The notes below the pieces were generated by a model. It saw only the letters and a list, made by a program, of their open reading frames with translations, did not search any database and had not been told where the DNA came from. From Ignavibacteria bacterium (GTDB taxonomy: Bacteria > Bacteroidota > Ignavibacteria > Ignavibacteriales > Ignavibacteriaceae), in the NCBI GenBank assembly GCA_017302895.1, contig JAFLBV010000003.1:383115-447114 (forward strand): DNA of 64,000 nucleotides. Direction: 5' to 3'. This document shows positions 24,951 through 33,914 of this stretch, one piece after another; the first letter of the stretch is position 1; each line of letters opens with the position of its first letter. The position numbers and the translations under genes were made by a program.

Positions 24951-26792
24951 ATGAGCAGTACGAAGTTGTTTTTTATTGTTTTAACAATGTTTTTTTTGTT
25001 TGGCCCAATTTCTTCTGCACAAAAGATTCAGACGTGGAATTATTTTGTTGCTGAAGGTGGTGTAAATTCTCCTTATAAAATAGATGGTCTCATTGGCGAC
25101 CAGACAATTCCTTCATGGCATCCATATTTAAGAATCGGTGGGGGCAGTCGAGTATTCGATGGTCCACGGTCATTATTTGGTTTTGGTGGTGATTTTGGAT
25201 TTGTGTATTCTCGATTTGCTCATGACGGTAAAGATACAGGAACCAGCTACGCTGCAAAAATGGCCGGGATTGATTTTAAATTTGGTTTAATCTTTGGTAT
25301 CCCTGAATTGCATCTTGAATTAAACAGCACACTTTTTGCCAATACAATTTGGGACAAAACTTACCCCGCGAGTCACCGAATTGACTCAGAACACAGAAAA
25401 GATGACTCTACCAAATTCAATGTCGGAATTGGTATTGGAATGGCAATTAATTCTATCATTAGTGACAATTTTGGATTTGGCGTTGAAGGCAGTTACCGGT
25501 ATTCAAATGGTTTTATTTTAGCAAATAAAGATATTTATACTCAGGCTCATGGTCAGTTTTTTATTGGCATCAAATTGATGTTTGGTAGGGTTACCGGGTA
25601 TGTAGACTCTGATGGCGATGGGATAGATGATAAAAGTGAAATTACAATATACAAGACAGATCCGGAAAAAGCAGATACCGATGGCGATCGAGTGAGCGAT
25701 TATGATGAGATATTCAAATATAAGACCGACCCGCTTAAGGCAGATACGGATGGTGACGGCGTTAGTGATGGTGATGAACTTTACACATTCGGAACAAATC
25801 CTTTGTCTGCTGACACAGATGGAGATGGCCTAAGCGATGGGGATGAAATTCTGCAATACAAAACTAATCCTTTAAAAACTGACACGGATGGAGACGGATT
25901 AAGTGATTATGATGAAATCTTCAAGTACAAGAGTGATCCTCTAAAGGCAGATACGGATGGTGACGGTCTGTCGGATTTTGATGAAGTATCCAAATATAAA
26001 ACCAATCCTGCATTGGCTGATACAGACGGGGACGGAATAACAGATCGCGATGAAATTAAAAAATTCAACACTGACCCGTTCAAAGCGGATACAGACGAGG
26101 ACGGAATAAATGACCGGGACGAAATTGTAGTTTATCACACGAATGCATTAATCGCAGATAGTGACGGCGATGGTATTAAAGATTATGATGAGATATTTGT
26201 GTATAAAACAAAGCCGCTTGTGTTTGATACTGATATTGATCAGATATCCGATGGTGATGAAGTATTTAAATACCATACAAATCCCGCATTGGGTGATTCG
26301 GACAATGACGGACTGGGAGATTACCAGGAGATTTTCTACTATTACACTAACCCTCTGCTGATCGATAGTGACAACAGCGGAGTGGATGATAAAGCTGAAG
26401 TCGAGAGGGGAACCGATCCGAACGACAAAGAGGATGATGTAATAGAGGTTAACAAAATAATCGTGCTTGAAGGAATAGAATTTGAGTTCCAAAAAGCAAC
26501 TATTACCCCGGAGTCGGACAGACGATTGCAGAAAACTCTGAAACTGTTGCAGGCTTTCCCCAGCTACAACTTTTCTCTGGAAGGGCACACGGATGATGTC
26601 GGAGGTCGACAATTCAATCAAAAGTTGTCACTTGATCGTGCAAAAGCGGTGAAGACCTGGTTAGTGGATCACGGTATCAACACAAAAAGATTGAATGTAA
26701 AAGGATTTGGTTTTGACAAGCCTGTAGCTACCAACTCAACAGATGAAGGCAGGCAGAGGAACAGGAGAGTCGAGTTCATCAGGACAAATTAA
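24951..26792 (+). CDS. OmpA-family outer-membrane protein with 12 thrombospondin type 3-like calcium-binding repeats
   Basis: A 613-residue protein. The signal peptide is MSSTKLFFIVLTMFFLFGPISSAQ, then a beta-barrel-like domain (to about residue 218), then 12 consecutive 23-residue repeats of the pattern DTDGDGLSDYDEIFKYKTDP (residues 219-494, 69 nt each, 25,605-26,432). An OmpA_C peptidoglycan-binding domain follows (EFEFQKATITPESDRRL, LEGHTDDVGG, SLDRAKAV, RRVEF). It probably anchors the outer membrane to peptidoglycan through a calcium-stiffened stalk. AAGGA at 24,939-24,943, 7 nt before the ATG, supports this start. Repeats 10-12 have lost several Ca-ligand Asp residues. Confidence 0.9.
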   Translation: MSSTKLFFIVLTMFFLFGPISSAQKIQTWNYFVAEGGVNSPYKIDGLIGDQTIPSWHPYLRIGGGSRVFDGPRSLFGFGGDFGFVYSRFAHDGKDTGTSYAAKMAGIDFKFGLIFGIPELHLELNSTLFANTIWDKTYPASHRIDSEHRKDDSTKFNVGIGIGMAINSIISDNFGFGVEGSYRYSNGFILANKDIYTQAHGQFFIGIKLMFGRVTGYVDSDGDGIDDKSEITIYKTDPEKADTDGDRVSDYDEIFKYKTDPLKADTDGDGVSDGDELYTFGTNPLSADTDGDGLSDGDEILQYKTNPLKTDTDGDGLSDYDEIFKYKSDPLKADTDGDGLSDFDEVSKYKTNPALADTDGDGITDRDEIKKFNTDPFKADTDEDGINDRDEIVVYHTNALIADSDGDGIKDYDEIFVYKTKPLVFDTDIDQISDGDEVFKYHTNPALGDSDNDGLGDYQEIFYYYTNPLLIDSDNSGVDDKAEVERGTDPNDKEDDVIEVNKIIVLEGIEFEFQKATITPESDRRLQKTLKLLQAFPSYNFSLEGHTDDVGGRQFNQKLSLDRAKAVKTWLVDHGINTKRLNVKGFGFDKPVATNSTDEGRQRNRRVEFIRTN

Positions 26793-26868
26793 ACTTCTGA
26801 TTCTTGTGTTCACCTGATTCAGAAAAATTAATGTGTCGATTTCTTTACAACTAATTTTGAGATTACTT

Positions 26869-27492
26869 ATGAAATTATTCATTCCAAAGGCATTTTTCGC
26901 AGTTTTGTTGTCGTTGTTCGTCATCGCGTGTGGTGGTCCCGCGGACCCTGTGATAGTACAGGCAATAAAAAATGACATGATCGAAGAAAAGAAGACGACA
27001 TATGCCCAGAACTATGATCTTTCCATAGAATTGCAAATGGGTGCAATCTACGGTTCGAACGGAGGGATGAATCTGGACCAACGAATTGAAAAGATGAAAT
27101 TTCTTTCATCTGCAAAATTCAAGCAAGATTTCATGGACTGGATGGTTAACAATGGATATATTATCGAAAAGGGAGAAAGAACTTCATATGAGATCAGAGG
27201 GTCATTAACTGAAAAAGGCCTCGAGTACATAAACTCGACTCAATCGGTAATTAAAACAAATACCGGGAGAAAATTCTGCTTTTATGATCAGGAAATAAAT
27301 ATCCTGGAGAAAAAGAAGAATGAAGACGATTCGTATACCGTAAGATATTCAATCAGGTATGTTCCAATAGATGCCCCTCATGCAAAAGGAATAGACCTTT
27401 CCTCTGTTGATCCCTCCAAATTGACAGGGAGGGAGCATGTTGCAAAATTGACTAAAAATAATGGTATCTGGGTTATTAAAAGATTTATTTAA
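26869..27492 (+). CDS. Unrecognised lipoprotein
   Basis: A 207-residue protein with a lipoprotein signal (MKLFIPKAFFAVLLSLFVIACGG, Cys about residue 20). The mature part is mixed alpha/beta with no family I recognise. It contains MKFLSSAKFKQDFMDWMVNNGYI, a winged-helix-like GSLTEKGLEYINST, and ends TKNNGIWVIKRFI. The frame extends upstream to a GTG at 26,833, but the signal peptide fixes the start at 26,869. It is the first of several envelope proteins of unknown role in the AT-richer 26.8-32.3 kb stretch. Confidence 0.7.
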   Translation: MKLFIPKAFFAVLLSLFVIACGGPADPVIVQAIKNDMIEEKKTTYAQNYDLSIELQMGAIYGSNGGMNLDQRIEKMKFLSSAKFKQDFMDWMVNNGYIIEKGERTSYEIRGSLTEKGLEYINSTQSVIKTNTGRKFCFYDQEINILEKKKNEDDSYTVRYSIRYVPIDAPHAKGIDLSSVDPSKLTGREHVAKLTKNNGIWVIKRFI

Positions 27493-27503
27493 AAGGAGCT
27501 GAT

Positions 27504-28736
27504 ATGAAAGTTTGTATTCTATTACTATTTATAGTCTTATTTTCGTCACTGGCCTCTGCCCAAAAGAAAGAATGGGAGAAAGAGTTGGTGGGAGCCCAGT
27601 CACTCACTCTGATCAACGATTCAGATGGCTGTGTAATTTCAGGTGCTTTTTTGGGGACGCTTTCATTTGGTGGTAAAAGTTTTACCGGTTCCGCCAATTC
27701 GAATGTTTTCCTCATGAAGGTAAACACATCAGGGGAGGTGGCATGGTTAAGAATGATTAATTTGAAGGGGGCACCTTTTGAATTGAAAATGAAACGAGAT
27801 TCATTTCACAATTATTATTTTATATACAGAGAGGACGGAGGGACTTACATCGTCAAGTGTAATGAACAGGGAGAAATAAAGTGGGAAAAGTTTGTTATAA
27901 CTCAAGGAGAGCAGTCTTATTCGGAGATTACAGATATAGCAGTTGATGGTAATGGATGTGGGTATATTACCGGCAGCTTCAGAGGAACACTTGAACTTGG
28001 AGATAATTTAAATAACTCTCGTGGTAGGTGTACTTTTGTTGCCAAACTTGATACTTTTGGGCGTTCTATCTGGGCAAAAGAGTTTGGTAAAGGATCTGGA
28101 ATTGGAATTTCGGTTGACCAAAATGAAAATATCGTTGTAGTTGGTATCTTAAATGGAGAACTACATTTTAAGAATACCAAATTGGAAAGTAAAAAGACTG
28201 ATGCACTAATTTTAAAATTGGATGATAAAGGAAATTTGCTTTGGGCTCAAAGTGCCGGGGGAAGTGACAGGGATATAGCTTTTAAAGTTCTTACCGACAT
28301 TCAAGGAAATAATTATGTAAGTGGAATTTTTAAGGGCAACGCCAAATTTGGCAAAAAAACGCTTAAAAGCAAAGGAGGTGCTGATATTTTTTTAACTAAA
28401 ATTGACAGTAAAGGTAAATTTTTATGGGCAGAGAGTTTTGGGACAAAAGCAGATGAAGCTGGGTCTCATCTTTTTCTAAGAAATAACGGCACATGCTATC
28501 TCTTTAGTGGTTTTATGGGTGAGGACAGAGGGAGTGACGAGAATCAATTACCAATGAAAGGGAAAAACCTCATGATTGTTGATCGGGGTGGAAAGGTTAT
28601 TGGATCAAAGGAAATAAAAGATGCAGCATATATTACCATGATGAATTTTGCAGAGGAAAAAATAGGTGAATTATATGTTTTAACCATCCCATCAAAGAGC
28701 AAGAATTGGAAGTTGATTAAATATGTGAATTTTTAG
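27504..28736 (+). CDS. Secreted beta-propeller-like protein (SBBP-type repeats)
   Basis: A 410-residue protein with a signal peptide (MKVCILLLFIVLFSSLASAQ). It has repeated units ending in a Gly-rich turn and a Trp-Ala-Lys/Gln-Ser motif, for example GYITGSFRGTLELGDNL, FVAKLDTFGRSIWAKEFG, LILKLDDKGNLLWAQSAGG, YVSGIFKGNAKFGKKTL and FLTKIDSKGKFLWAESFG. These match SBBP repeats that fold as propeller blades, often on the cell surface. No T9SS sorting domain is present, so it may stay periplasmic. Ribosome site AAGGAG lies just before the ATG. It follows the lipoprotein gene by 11 nt, in the same unit. Confidence 0.75.
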   Translation: MKVCILLLFIVLFSSLASAQKKEWEKELVGAQSLTLINDSDGCVISGAFLGTLSFGGKSFTGSANSNVFLMKVNTSGEVAWLRMINLKGAPFELKMKRDSFHNYYFIYREDGGTYIVKCNEQGEIKWEKFVITQGEQSYSEITDIAVDGNGCGYITGSFRGTLELGDNLNNSRGRCTFVAKLDTFGRSIWAKEFGKGSGIGISVDQNENIVVVGILNGELHFKNTKLESKKTDALILKLDDKGNLLWAQSAGGSDRDIAFKVLTDIQGNNYVSGIFKGNAKFGKKTLKSKGGADIFLTKIDSKGKFLWAESFGTKADEAGSHLFLRNNGTCYLFSGFMGEDRGSDENQLPMKGKNLMIVDRGGKVIGSKEIKDAAYITMMNFAEEKIGELYVLTIPSKSKNWKLIKYVNF

Positions 28737-28851
28737 GAGAGCCAACTGCCATCCACATTCGGAGTGGCACAATTTATCAATTATTTGAAAAACTGTAATT
28801 TGAATCTACCGGCAACATTCTCACAAAATTAAATTCTAAAAAGGAGCATCC

Positions 28852-29700
28852 ATGTTCTCACGGGTTTTACTACTGGTATGTTTTTTTTCATCTATATTAT
28901 TTGCACAAGATTTTCTACCGAGCACCTTTTGGTGTGCCGAACCTGTTACACCTGATCCGAAATCTTACGATCAACAAGCATTTAAATATAATCCCGTCTA
29001 TGTTGAATTCAGTTCTGCGATTCGAGAGAAGATGATGCCTTATTATGTGAAAGAGCTGAAAAAACAGGGAGTTTCAAAAGAGATCCATACCCAGGGAAAA
29101 AAAACAGTTGCAAATTTCTACTACAACGAGGAGGGACTTTTAACAAAATACGAGTCAAAAGAATATTTTAGTGAGATTACACTCGAGTATGATGAAAACA
29201 ACAATATTAAAGCATTGGTTAGCAGAAGCGATAATTATTATTCGAGGACAGCTTTAACTCGTGATTCACTGAAGAGAATTTCTGCTGTGCAAACTGACAA
29301 CAATAGTTTTATTTATTCGTACGACAAATCAGGAAAACTTGCAAAGATAGTCAGTAAAACGCCACCATTAACGGTAATCTGGCGCTTAAATGATGTATAT
29401 GTAACTCCCGGGATAACATTCGCCATATATGCGGATTCTATTGAGTACGATGAATATGGCCGTATGCTGAAATTTGAGTCAGGGATGGATCCTAACGGTG
29501 GTTCGGCAAATTACGATAAATCAGGGAGACTCGTTTATGAAGGATATTTCCCCAGAAATGGTTGTTACACTAATTCTTTTACTTACAAAAATAACTTGAT
29601 TGCGAAGATTCAACTCGAAACTTTCAACAATATGTATCAAAAAACCTCAACAGTAGTCACAAGTGTGAAGTATGAGTACAAGCACAAGAAAAAGAAATAG
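28852..29700 (+). CDS. Secreted protein with YD/RHS-like repeats
   Basis: A 282-residue protein with a signal peptide (MFSRVLLLVCFFSSILFAQ). The central part has short repeats of the pattern FYYNEEGLLTKYESKEYF, TLEYDENNNIKALV, IYSYDKSGKLAKIV, EYDEYGRMLKFES and YDKSGRLVYEGYF, like YD-repeat strands of RHS and MORN-type proteins but too few for a full RHS shell. The C-terminus is basic (EYKHKKKK). A ribosome site AAGGAG precedes the ATG. The role is unknown; possibly a small surface or periplasmic binding protein. Confidence 0.65.
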   Translation: MFSRVLLLVCFFSSILFAQDFLPSTFWCAEPVTPDPKSYDQQAFKYNPVYVEFSSAIREKMMPYYVKELKKQGVSKEIHTQGKKTVANFYYNEEGLLTKYESKEYFSEITLEYDENNNIKALVSRSDNYYSRTALTRDSLKRISAVQTDNNSFIYSYDKSGKLAKIVSKTPPLTVIWRLNDVYVTPGITFAIYADSIEYDEYGRMLKFESGMDPNGGSANYDKSGRLVYEGYFPRNGCYTNSFTYKNNLIAKIQLETFNNMYQKTSTVVTSVKYEYKHKKKK

Positions 29701-29786
29701 AACAAGTGAAGCGACAATTACTCCAGTATATTGAAAACCGGGAATTCTAAACCTTTTTTATAGTTAGACAAAACAAGAGACTTAAT

Positions 29787-30947
29787 ATGAAAACCCTTTT
29801 TTTATGTTTTACAGTTTTGCTGATCATCCAAAGTACCGGGTGCTCTGATAAAAAATCGAATCATGATGCAATTACCAAATCGGTCATCAGCCAAATAAAT
29901 AATACAGACAGTTCAGATTTTCTAAATATATACTTTCATGATCCCTCAAAGATTAAAACCTTGGCGATTGATACAATTTCATCATTCGTTCAGAATGGTG
30001 ACACAGCAGTTTTCAGCGGAATGATTACACTTCAAAAAACAGTTTTACCTGAATTTTCCAGCAAATTCATAAGGAACGAAATACTTTACCCGTTTGAAGA
30101 GAAAATTAGAAGGAAGTTTGAGGCCTCGGTTGAAACAAAAGACAGTCTATACAAAATATTGTACTTTAGATTGGATCAGCCTCATATTCTGACAGTTGCG
30201 AACAATAAACAAACAGTAGATGATTTTTTCAAGAAAAATCGAATTAGCTCGATTAAGAAAGTCCTCGACTTAATTGCAAAAGCAAAAGAGGAATTTAAGG
30301 ATGCCTCACAGGATGAAAGAGATTATCTTTTCTGTCTGATTTATCAAAGGATGAAGGCGCTCGCCAAATCTTACAAATATGATGCAAGTTCCGGTGATGC
30401 CGGATGGGCTCGTTTCGAATCAAATACCAGATATGGTTACTCTATTGGAGGAGAGGAGGGTTATTCATGGCTGGAAATCAATTATGAGTTTCTATCGAGA
30501 GAGTTCTCGAAATTTATTTCAGATGATTTGATGATCTTTATAAATGTGTTTAAATTGCAGCATGAGTCACAATTCAGTGGAGCAGATGCTTATTTAAGTG
30601 ATCTAATTACTCCGGAGGAAAGACTAAAGAGATTAATCCAAATCGAAGATTACTTCAAAAGGAATAAACAATCTCTACTACAAGATGAAATTGAAGCATT
30701 ATATGGAAATCTGTTCACAAGATTATTCCGGACATTTCACCAGACCCCTCAGGTGGAGTCTATCTCACAGGTGAAGGGTACTCCAATTGATCCAAAATTG
30801 AAGCCGGTATTTCTCGAAGCCGAGAAAAAATATCCTGAGACATTCACAGGAGCTTTTGCAAAAGAATACAACAAAATTCTGGTAAAAAACAATTATCTGT
30901 TAACTGATGAGGTGATATCGTTTCTCAAATCTAAAAACCTTATTTAG
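29787..30947 (+). CDS. Unrecognised lipoprotein, paralogue of the next gene
   Basis: A 386-residue protein with the lipoprotein signal LIIQSTGCSDKK (Cys about residue 19). It is largely helical after residue 150. I recognise no family. It is clearly related to the protein at 30,998: both have Y[GF]..GG....[FW].L.[IY][ND]Y.FLS..F..FIS, and both end KYP[ED][TS]F.GAFA.EY...L.KN...L..[ED]V..FL..K.LI. The gene is AT-rich by hand count of sample lines. Lipidation of one copy and simple secretion of the other suggests two parts of one envelope process. Confidence 0.65.
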   Translation: MKTLFLCFTVLLIIQSTGCSDKKSNHDAITKSVISQINNTDSSDFLNIYFHDPSKIKTLAIDTISSFVQNGDTAVFSGMITLQKTVLPEFSSKFIRNEILYPFEEKIRRKFEASVETKDSLYKILYFRLDQPHILTVANNKQTVDDFFKKNRISSIKKVLDLIAKAKEEFKDASQDERDYLFCLIYQRMKALAKSYKYDASSGDAGWARFESNTRYGYSIGGEEGYSWLEINYEFLSREFSKFISDDLMIFINVFKLQHESQFSGADAYLSDLITPEERLKRLIQIEDYFKRNKQSLLQDEIEALYGNLFTRLFRTFHQTPQVESISQVKGTPIDPKLKPVFLEAEKKYPETFTGAFAKEYNKILVKNNYLLTDEVISFLKSKNLI

Positions 30948-30997
30948 CCAAATGATAAATAGATAAAAGGTGGTCTCTAAGAGATACAAATGGAATA

Positions 30998-32251
30998 ATG
31001 ATGGAAAGAAATTTAAGTATGTCCAGAATTACAATTTTATTGTTTGTTTTTGTTACCCTGGTTGGAAATATTTATGCACAGAAAAAAAATACTGAATTAT
31101 CGGGATTTGCAAGGTATCTAATTCATGAATTGAATGAAACAGACCGGAAATACTACCTTGGTCGATATTTCGAAAATGTTGGTTCAATCAGTGTCTACGA
31201 TGTTGAGAAAATCACGAAAAACAAAAGTAAAAGCGATACTCTCAAATTGTCGGGAATAATGAAAATAAAAAATTTGCGACCGTCTTTCTTAAAAGAAGAA
31301 TTAATCAAAATTATGCCTGAATCATACACAAGAGTCTCAAGTTACGGTTTTGTAAGCTCAATTCTAATAGAAAATGGAGATACAATTTTATGTGATTTTG
31401 AACTTGACAAATATGAAGTTAAACCACATTCTTTAGAATCCCCTACGAATGACACTACTTCGATTGATGTTATGGGTCATGGGGTGTGGTATTTGCTAAG
31501 CTGGGACTGGAGTACGGAGTTGATCCCATCGAACATAAAGAAGCTCAAAGTCAAATATGCCAATTCGAAGCAGAGTGAAAAAGATTTAGCGTTTTCAATT
31601 GTATATGATAGGATGTTGAGAATTACTGCTGAGCATAGCGAAGGCGATCCAATGGACAATTCTTACCGTAATCAGTTAAAGAAATTAACTAAATATGGTT
31701 TTAAGTTGGGTGGGAACGGAAGTTTCTATTTCCTTTTGATTGATTATAAATTTCTATCAGCCCAATTCAAAGGTTTTATATCGACTGGTGCTCAAACCTT
31801 GTTGGATGTTTATTTAACGGAACAAGTCACACCGAGTGAGGAAGAAGAGCCTTACAGAAGATTGCTTACTGCTGACAAAGCGCTAGGTTATCTGGTAAAA
31901 TTTGAGAGTATTTTTAGTTCTGTGCAGGACAATTTTCTTTTAATGCAGGCGGAAGAATTATTTTTAGGATATTTACATTACGTCTTTAAACCGGTTTCAG
32001 AATATTCTATACCATTCCCAGGGATGGGGATATTTCTGGATAATACACCGATGCTAGACACTCCCAACAGTAAACTTGATAAGTCTTTTAAGGCTGCTTA
32101 TATAAAAGCAAGTAAAAAATATCCGGATTCATTTGTTGGCGCTTTTGCAACAGAATACTTGCAAATGCTTGAGAAGAATGATTTTAGTCTGAAAGAGGAT
32201 GTTAAGAAATTCCTCACAGGAAAGGGTTTAATTACCCCAATAACCAATTGA
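30998..32251 (+). CDS. Unrecognised secreted protein, paralogue of the preceding lipoprotein
   Basis: A 417-residue protein. The signal peptide lies after a short N-tail (MSRITILLFVFVTLVGNIYAQ); there is no lipobox. It shares several blocks with the 29,787 lipoprotein, including the Gly-Gly segment near residue 237 and the C-terminal GAFATEYLQMLEKNDFSLKE. Two ATG codons (30,998 and 31,001) and one at 31,019 are possible starts; the last gives the tightest signal peptide. No catalytic motif is visible. It ends just before a hairpin shared with the convergent nucleotidyltransferase gene. Confidence 0.65.
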   Translation: MMERNLSMSRITILLFVFVTLVGNIYAQKKNTELSGFARYLIHELNETDRKYYLGRYFENVGSISVYDVEKITKNKSKSDTLKLSGIMKIKNLRPSFLKEELIKIMPESYTRVSSYGFVSSILIENGDTILCDFELDKYEVKPHSLESPTNDTTSIDVMGHGVWYLLSWDWSTELIPSNIKKLKVKYANSKQSEKDLAFSIVYDRMLRITAEHSEGDPMDNSYRNQLKKLTKYGFKLGGNGSFYFLLIDYKFLSAQFKGFISTGAQTLLDVYLTEQVTPSEEEEPYRRLLTADKALGYLVKFESIFSSVQDNFLLMQAEELFLGYLHYVFKPVSEYSIPFPGMGIFLDNTPMLDTPNSKLDKSFKAAYIKASKKYPDSFVGAFATEYLQMLEKNDFSLKEDVKKFLTGKGLITPITN

Positions 32252-32270
32252 GAGCTACAAAAAGTAGAAC

Positions 32271-32298
32271 AGGAGGCACGCTTTAACCGTAGCCTCCT
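32271..32298. terminator. Hairpin between convergent genes
   Basis: AGGAGGC (32,271-32,277) pairs perfectly with GCCTCCT (32,292-32,298) with a 14-nt loop, between the stops of two convergent genes. The second arm touches the nucleotidyltransferase stop. No long T run follows on either strand, so it is a probable rather than certain bidirectional terminator. Confidence 0.5.
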
Positions 32299-32738
32299 TA
32301 ATCAAGATTCTCCAAATCAGCCAAATCCTGATATCTTCCTGAAGCTTTTTTATTGATTTTTAAATCTTCAAGATTGATCAGGTTCACCGTAACACCATCC
32401 AATAAAACAGTTTCGCGTTTGGGGAAACACTCTTCAAAATTAACACCTGATGCTCCCATGATCAAATCAATTCTCGCAGGAGGATATCCCAATTGAATGA
32501 TTCCTTCAGGGTCCAGAAAATCTTTTGAGCTTAACCCAAGACTTCCAAATCCGAATTCCTTCAATACTTCCTCAATTTTTTTGGCATTTTCGTTGCTGCA
32601 TTCCAGCCATAAATCGAGATCTTTAGTAAATCTCGGATTACCATAAAATCCAACAGCATAGCCGCCAACGAGGAGGTACTTAACGGACTTTTCGTTTAAT
32701 AATTGAATAAACTCTTTGAAGTCTTGGGTAAGTGCCAT
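32298..32738 (-). CDS. MNT-type nucleotidyltransferase-like protein (DUF6036-like)
   Basis: A 146-residue protein with KYLLVGGYAVGFYGNPRFTKDLDLWLEC at residues 19-46, the minimal nucleotidyltransferase core with a Gly-Gly motif and paired Asp residues (DLDLW). The third acidic residue is in RIDLIMG. Such domains act as small-protein NMP transferases, often as the antitoxin or toxin half of two-gene modules. Its first 59 nt overlap the 3' end of the small upstream ORF, so the two are probably translationally coupled. Its function here is not established. Confidence 0.82.
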   Translation of the reverse strand: MALTQDFKEFIQLLNEKSVKYLLVGGYAVGFYGNPRFTKDLDLWLECSNENAKKIEEVLKEFGFGSLGLSSKDFLDPEGIIQLGYPPARIDLIMGASGVNFEECFPKRETVLLDGVTVNLINLEDLKINKKASGRYQDLADLENLD

Positions 32739-32871
32739 ATTTCCACAAAATATATTCTGTTCGTAATTGCTCCAGATGATCCATCCTTGCCTGGGGTGAC
32801 TGAGTCATCCAGTAGGAACGGTCATCGTTCTTGTCAGTGAGCTTCTTTTTTGTGACAGCCTTTTCTATCAT
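32680..32871 (-). CDS. Small conserved partner protein overlapping the nucleotidyltransferase
   Basis: A 63-residue basic protein starting MIEKAVTKKKLTD, with the motif DDRSYWMTQSPQARMDHLEQLR and ending YPRLQRVYSIIKRKVR. From memory, the D.SYW..Q.P..R..ALE.LR...YG....LQRV pattern is a recurrent small ORF placed directly before MNT nucleotidyltransferases in Bacteroidota and Chlorobi, usually labelled toxin-antitoxin-like. The start at 32,871 lies 2 nt after the stop of the deoxyhypusine-synthase-family gene. The frame is open further upstream but there it only mirrors that gene. The 59-nt overlap with the next gene is unusually long. Confidence 0.75.
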   Translation of the reverse strand: MIEKAVTKKKLTDKNDDRSYWMTQSPQARMDHLEQLRTEYILWKYGTYPRLQRVYSIIKRKVR

Positions 32872-32873
32872 GA

Positions 32874-33914
32874 TTACGCAGTAACAGATTCCTGTTCGAG
32901 AACTTTGGTGAATTCTTTTGCTTCTCTTCCGAGGTGAGCGCCTTTGTGATAAGCATAACCGGTGATCAGAGGCATTGCAAGGGTAGCTTCGGCATAAACC
33001 ATCTGTTCGTAAACGAGGTCGACCTTGCCCCATGAGCTTGCTTCCTTCAGGGTGCTTCCTGAGAGGGCTCCGTCTCTTTCGTCGGCAACGGTAACCTGAA
33101 TTGCATACTTGTGCATTGGTGCATCGCCTTCAAGAATTTCAGCGGCTACCACGATATCCTGTGTGAAGTTTTTAGGAACTCCGCCACCGATCATGTAGAT
33201 GCCTGATTCACCGCTTGCAATTTTGATCTTTGTGAGTTCAAGAAAATCTTTTGCAGCATCAAGGGAAACATGTGATCCGGGATTTTTTGTCTGATGCATT
33301 ACGAAACCAAAACCTGCGGAGCAATCGCTGAAGGCTGGAACGAAAATCGGAACATTTTTCTTGTAGCATGCATAAATAATGCTGTCGTCACATTTTGGAC
33401 CTGTTTCATCGAGATATTTGCCAAATTCTTTGAGGAATTCTCTCGAGGAGTAGGCACCCGGTTCCATGGAATCGAAAATCTTTGCTGTGGTTTCGTCACA
33501 GATTCTGAGTTCGTCTTCATCGATGTAGGTATCATAAATTCTGTCGATAGCGAGGTCTCTGAGTTCGGCATCGTTTACAAAAGGAGTTCCGATGTAGTGT
33601 TTGAAACCGAGGGCTTCGAAGAAATCCTGATCAACGATGTTGGCGCCTGTCGAGACGATTGCGTCGACCATGTTGTTCATAACCATGTCGTAGACGACTT
33701 TTTTGAGTCCGGCGGAAAATAAAGACCCTGCCAAAGTGAGGATTACGGTGCAATCTTTGTCACGGAGCATCATATCATAAATTCTTGCGGCTCTGTTCAG
33801 GTTTCTTGCCTGAAACGCCATTTTCTCCATTGCGTCGACCAATGGGGCAACATTATGTTCTTTAATGTCAATATGTTCAATAACACCTTTCAAGTAATCT
33901 GACTTTTGGGGCAT
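32874..33914 (-). CDS. Deoxyhypusine synthase-family protein (likely polyamine-forming)
   Basis: A 346-residue NAD-dependent enzyme family member. It shows LTLAGSLFSAGLKKVVYDMV, IVSTGANIVDQDFFEALG, FVPAFSDCSAGFGF, YMIGGGVPKNFTQD and the SWGK motif, whose Lys297 lines up with the catalytic lysine of eukaryotic deoxyhypusine synthase. Bacteria lack eIF5A, so bacterial members are thought to transfer the aminobutyl group to small amines, making sym-homospermidine or a related polyamine. That assignment is inference. aguA/aguB in the same window make putrescine, the expected substrate. A toxin-antitoxin-like pair follows in the same direction. Confidence 0.9.
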   Translation of the reverse strand: MPQKSDYLKGVIEHIDIKEHNVAPLVDAMEKMAFQARNLNRAARIYDMMLRDKDCTVILTLAGSLFSAGLKKVVYDMVMNNMVDAIVSTGANIVDQDFFEALGFKHYIGTPFVNDAELRDLAIDRIYDTYIDEDELRICDETTAKIFDSMEPGAYSSREFLKEFGKYLDETGPKCDDSIIYACYKKNVPIFVPAFSDCSAGFGFVMHQTKNPGSHVSLDAAKDFLELTKIKIASGESGIYMIGGGVPKNFTQDIVVAAEILEGDAPMHKYAIQVTVADERDGALSGSTLKEASSWGKVDLVYEQMVYAEATLAMPLITGYAYHKGAHLGREAKEFTKVLEQESVTA

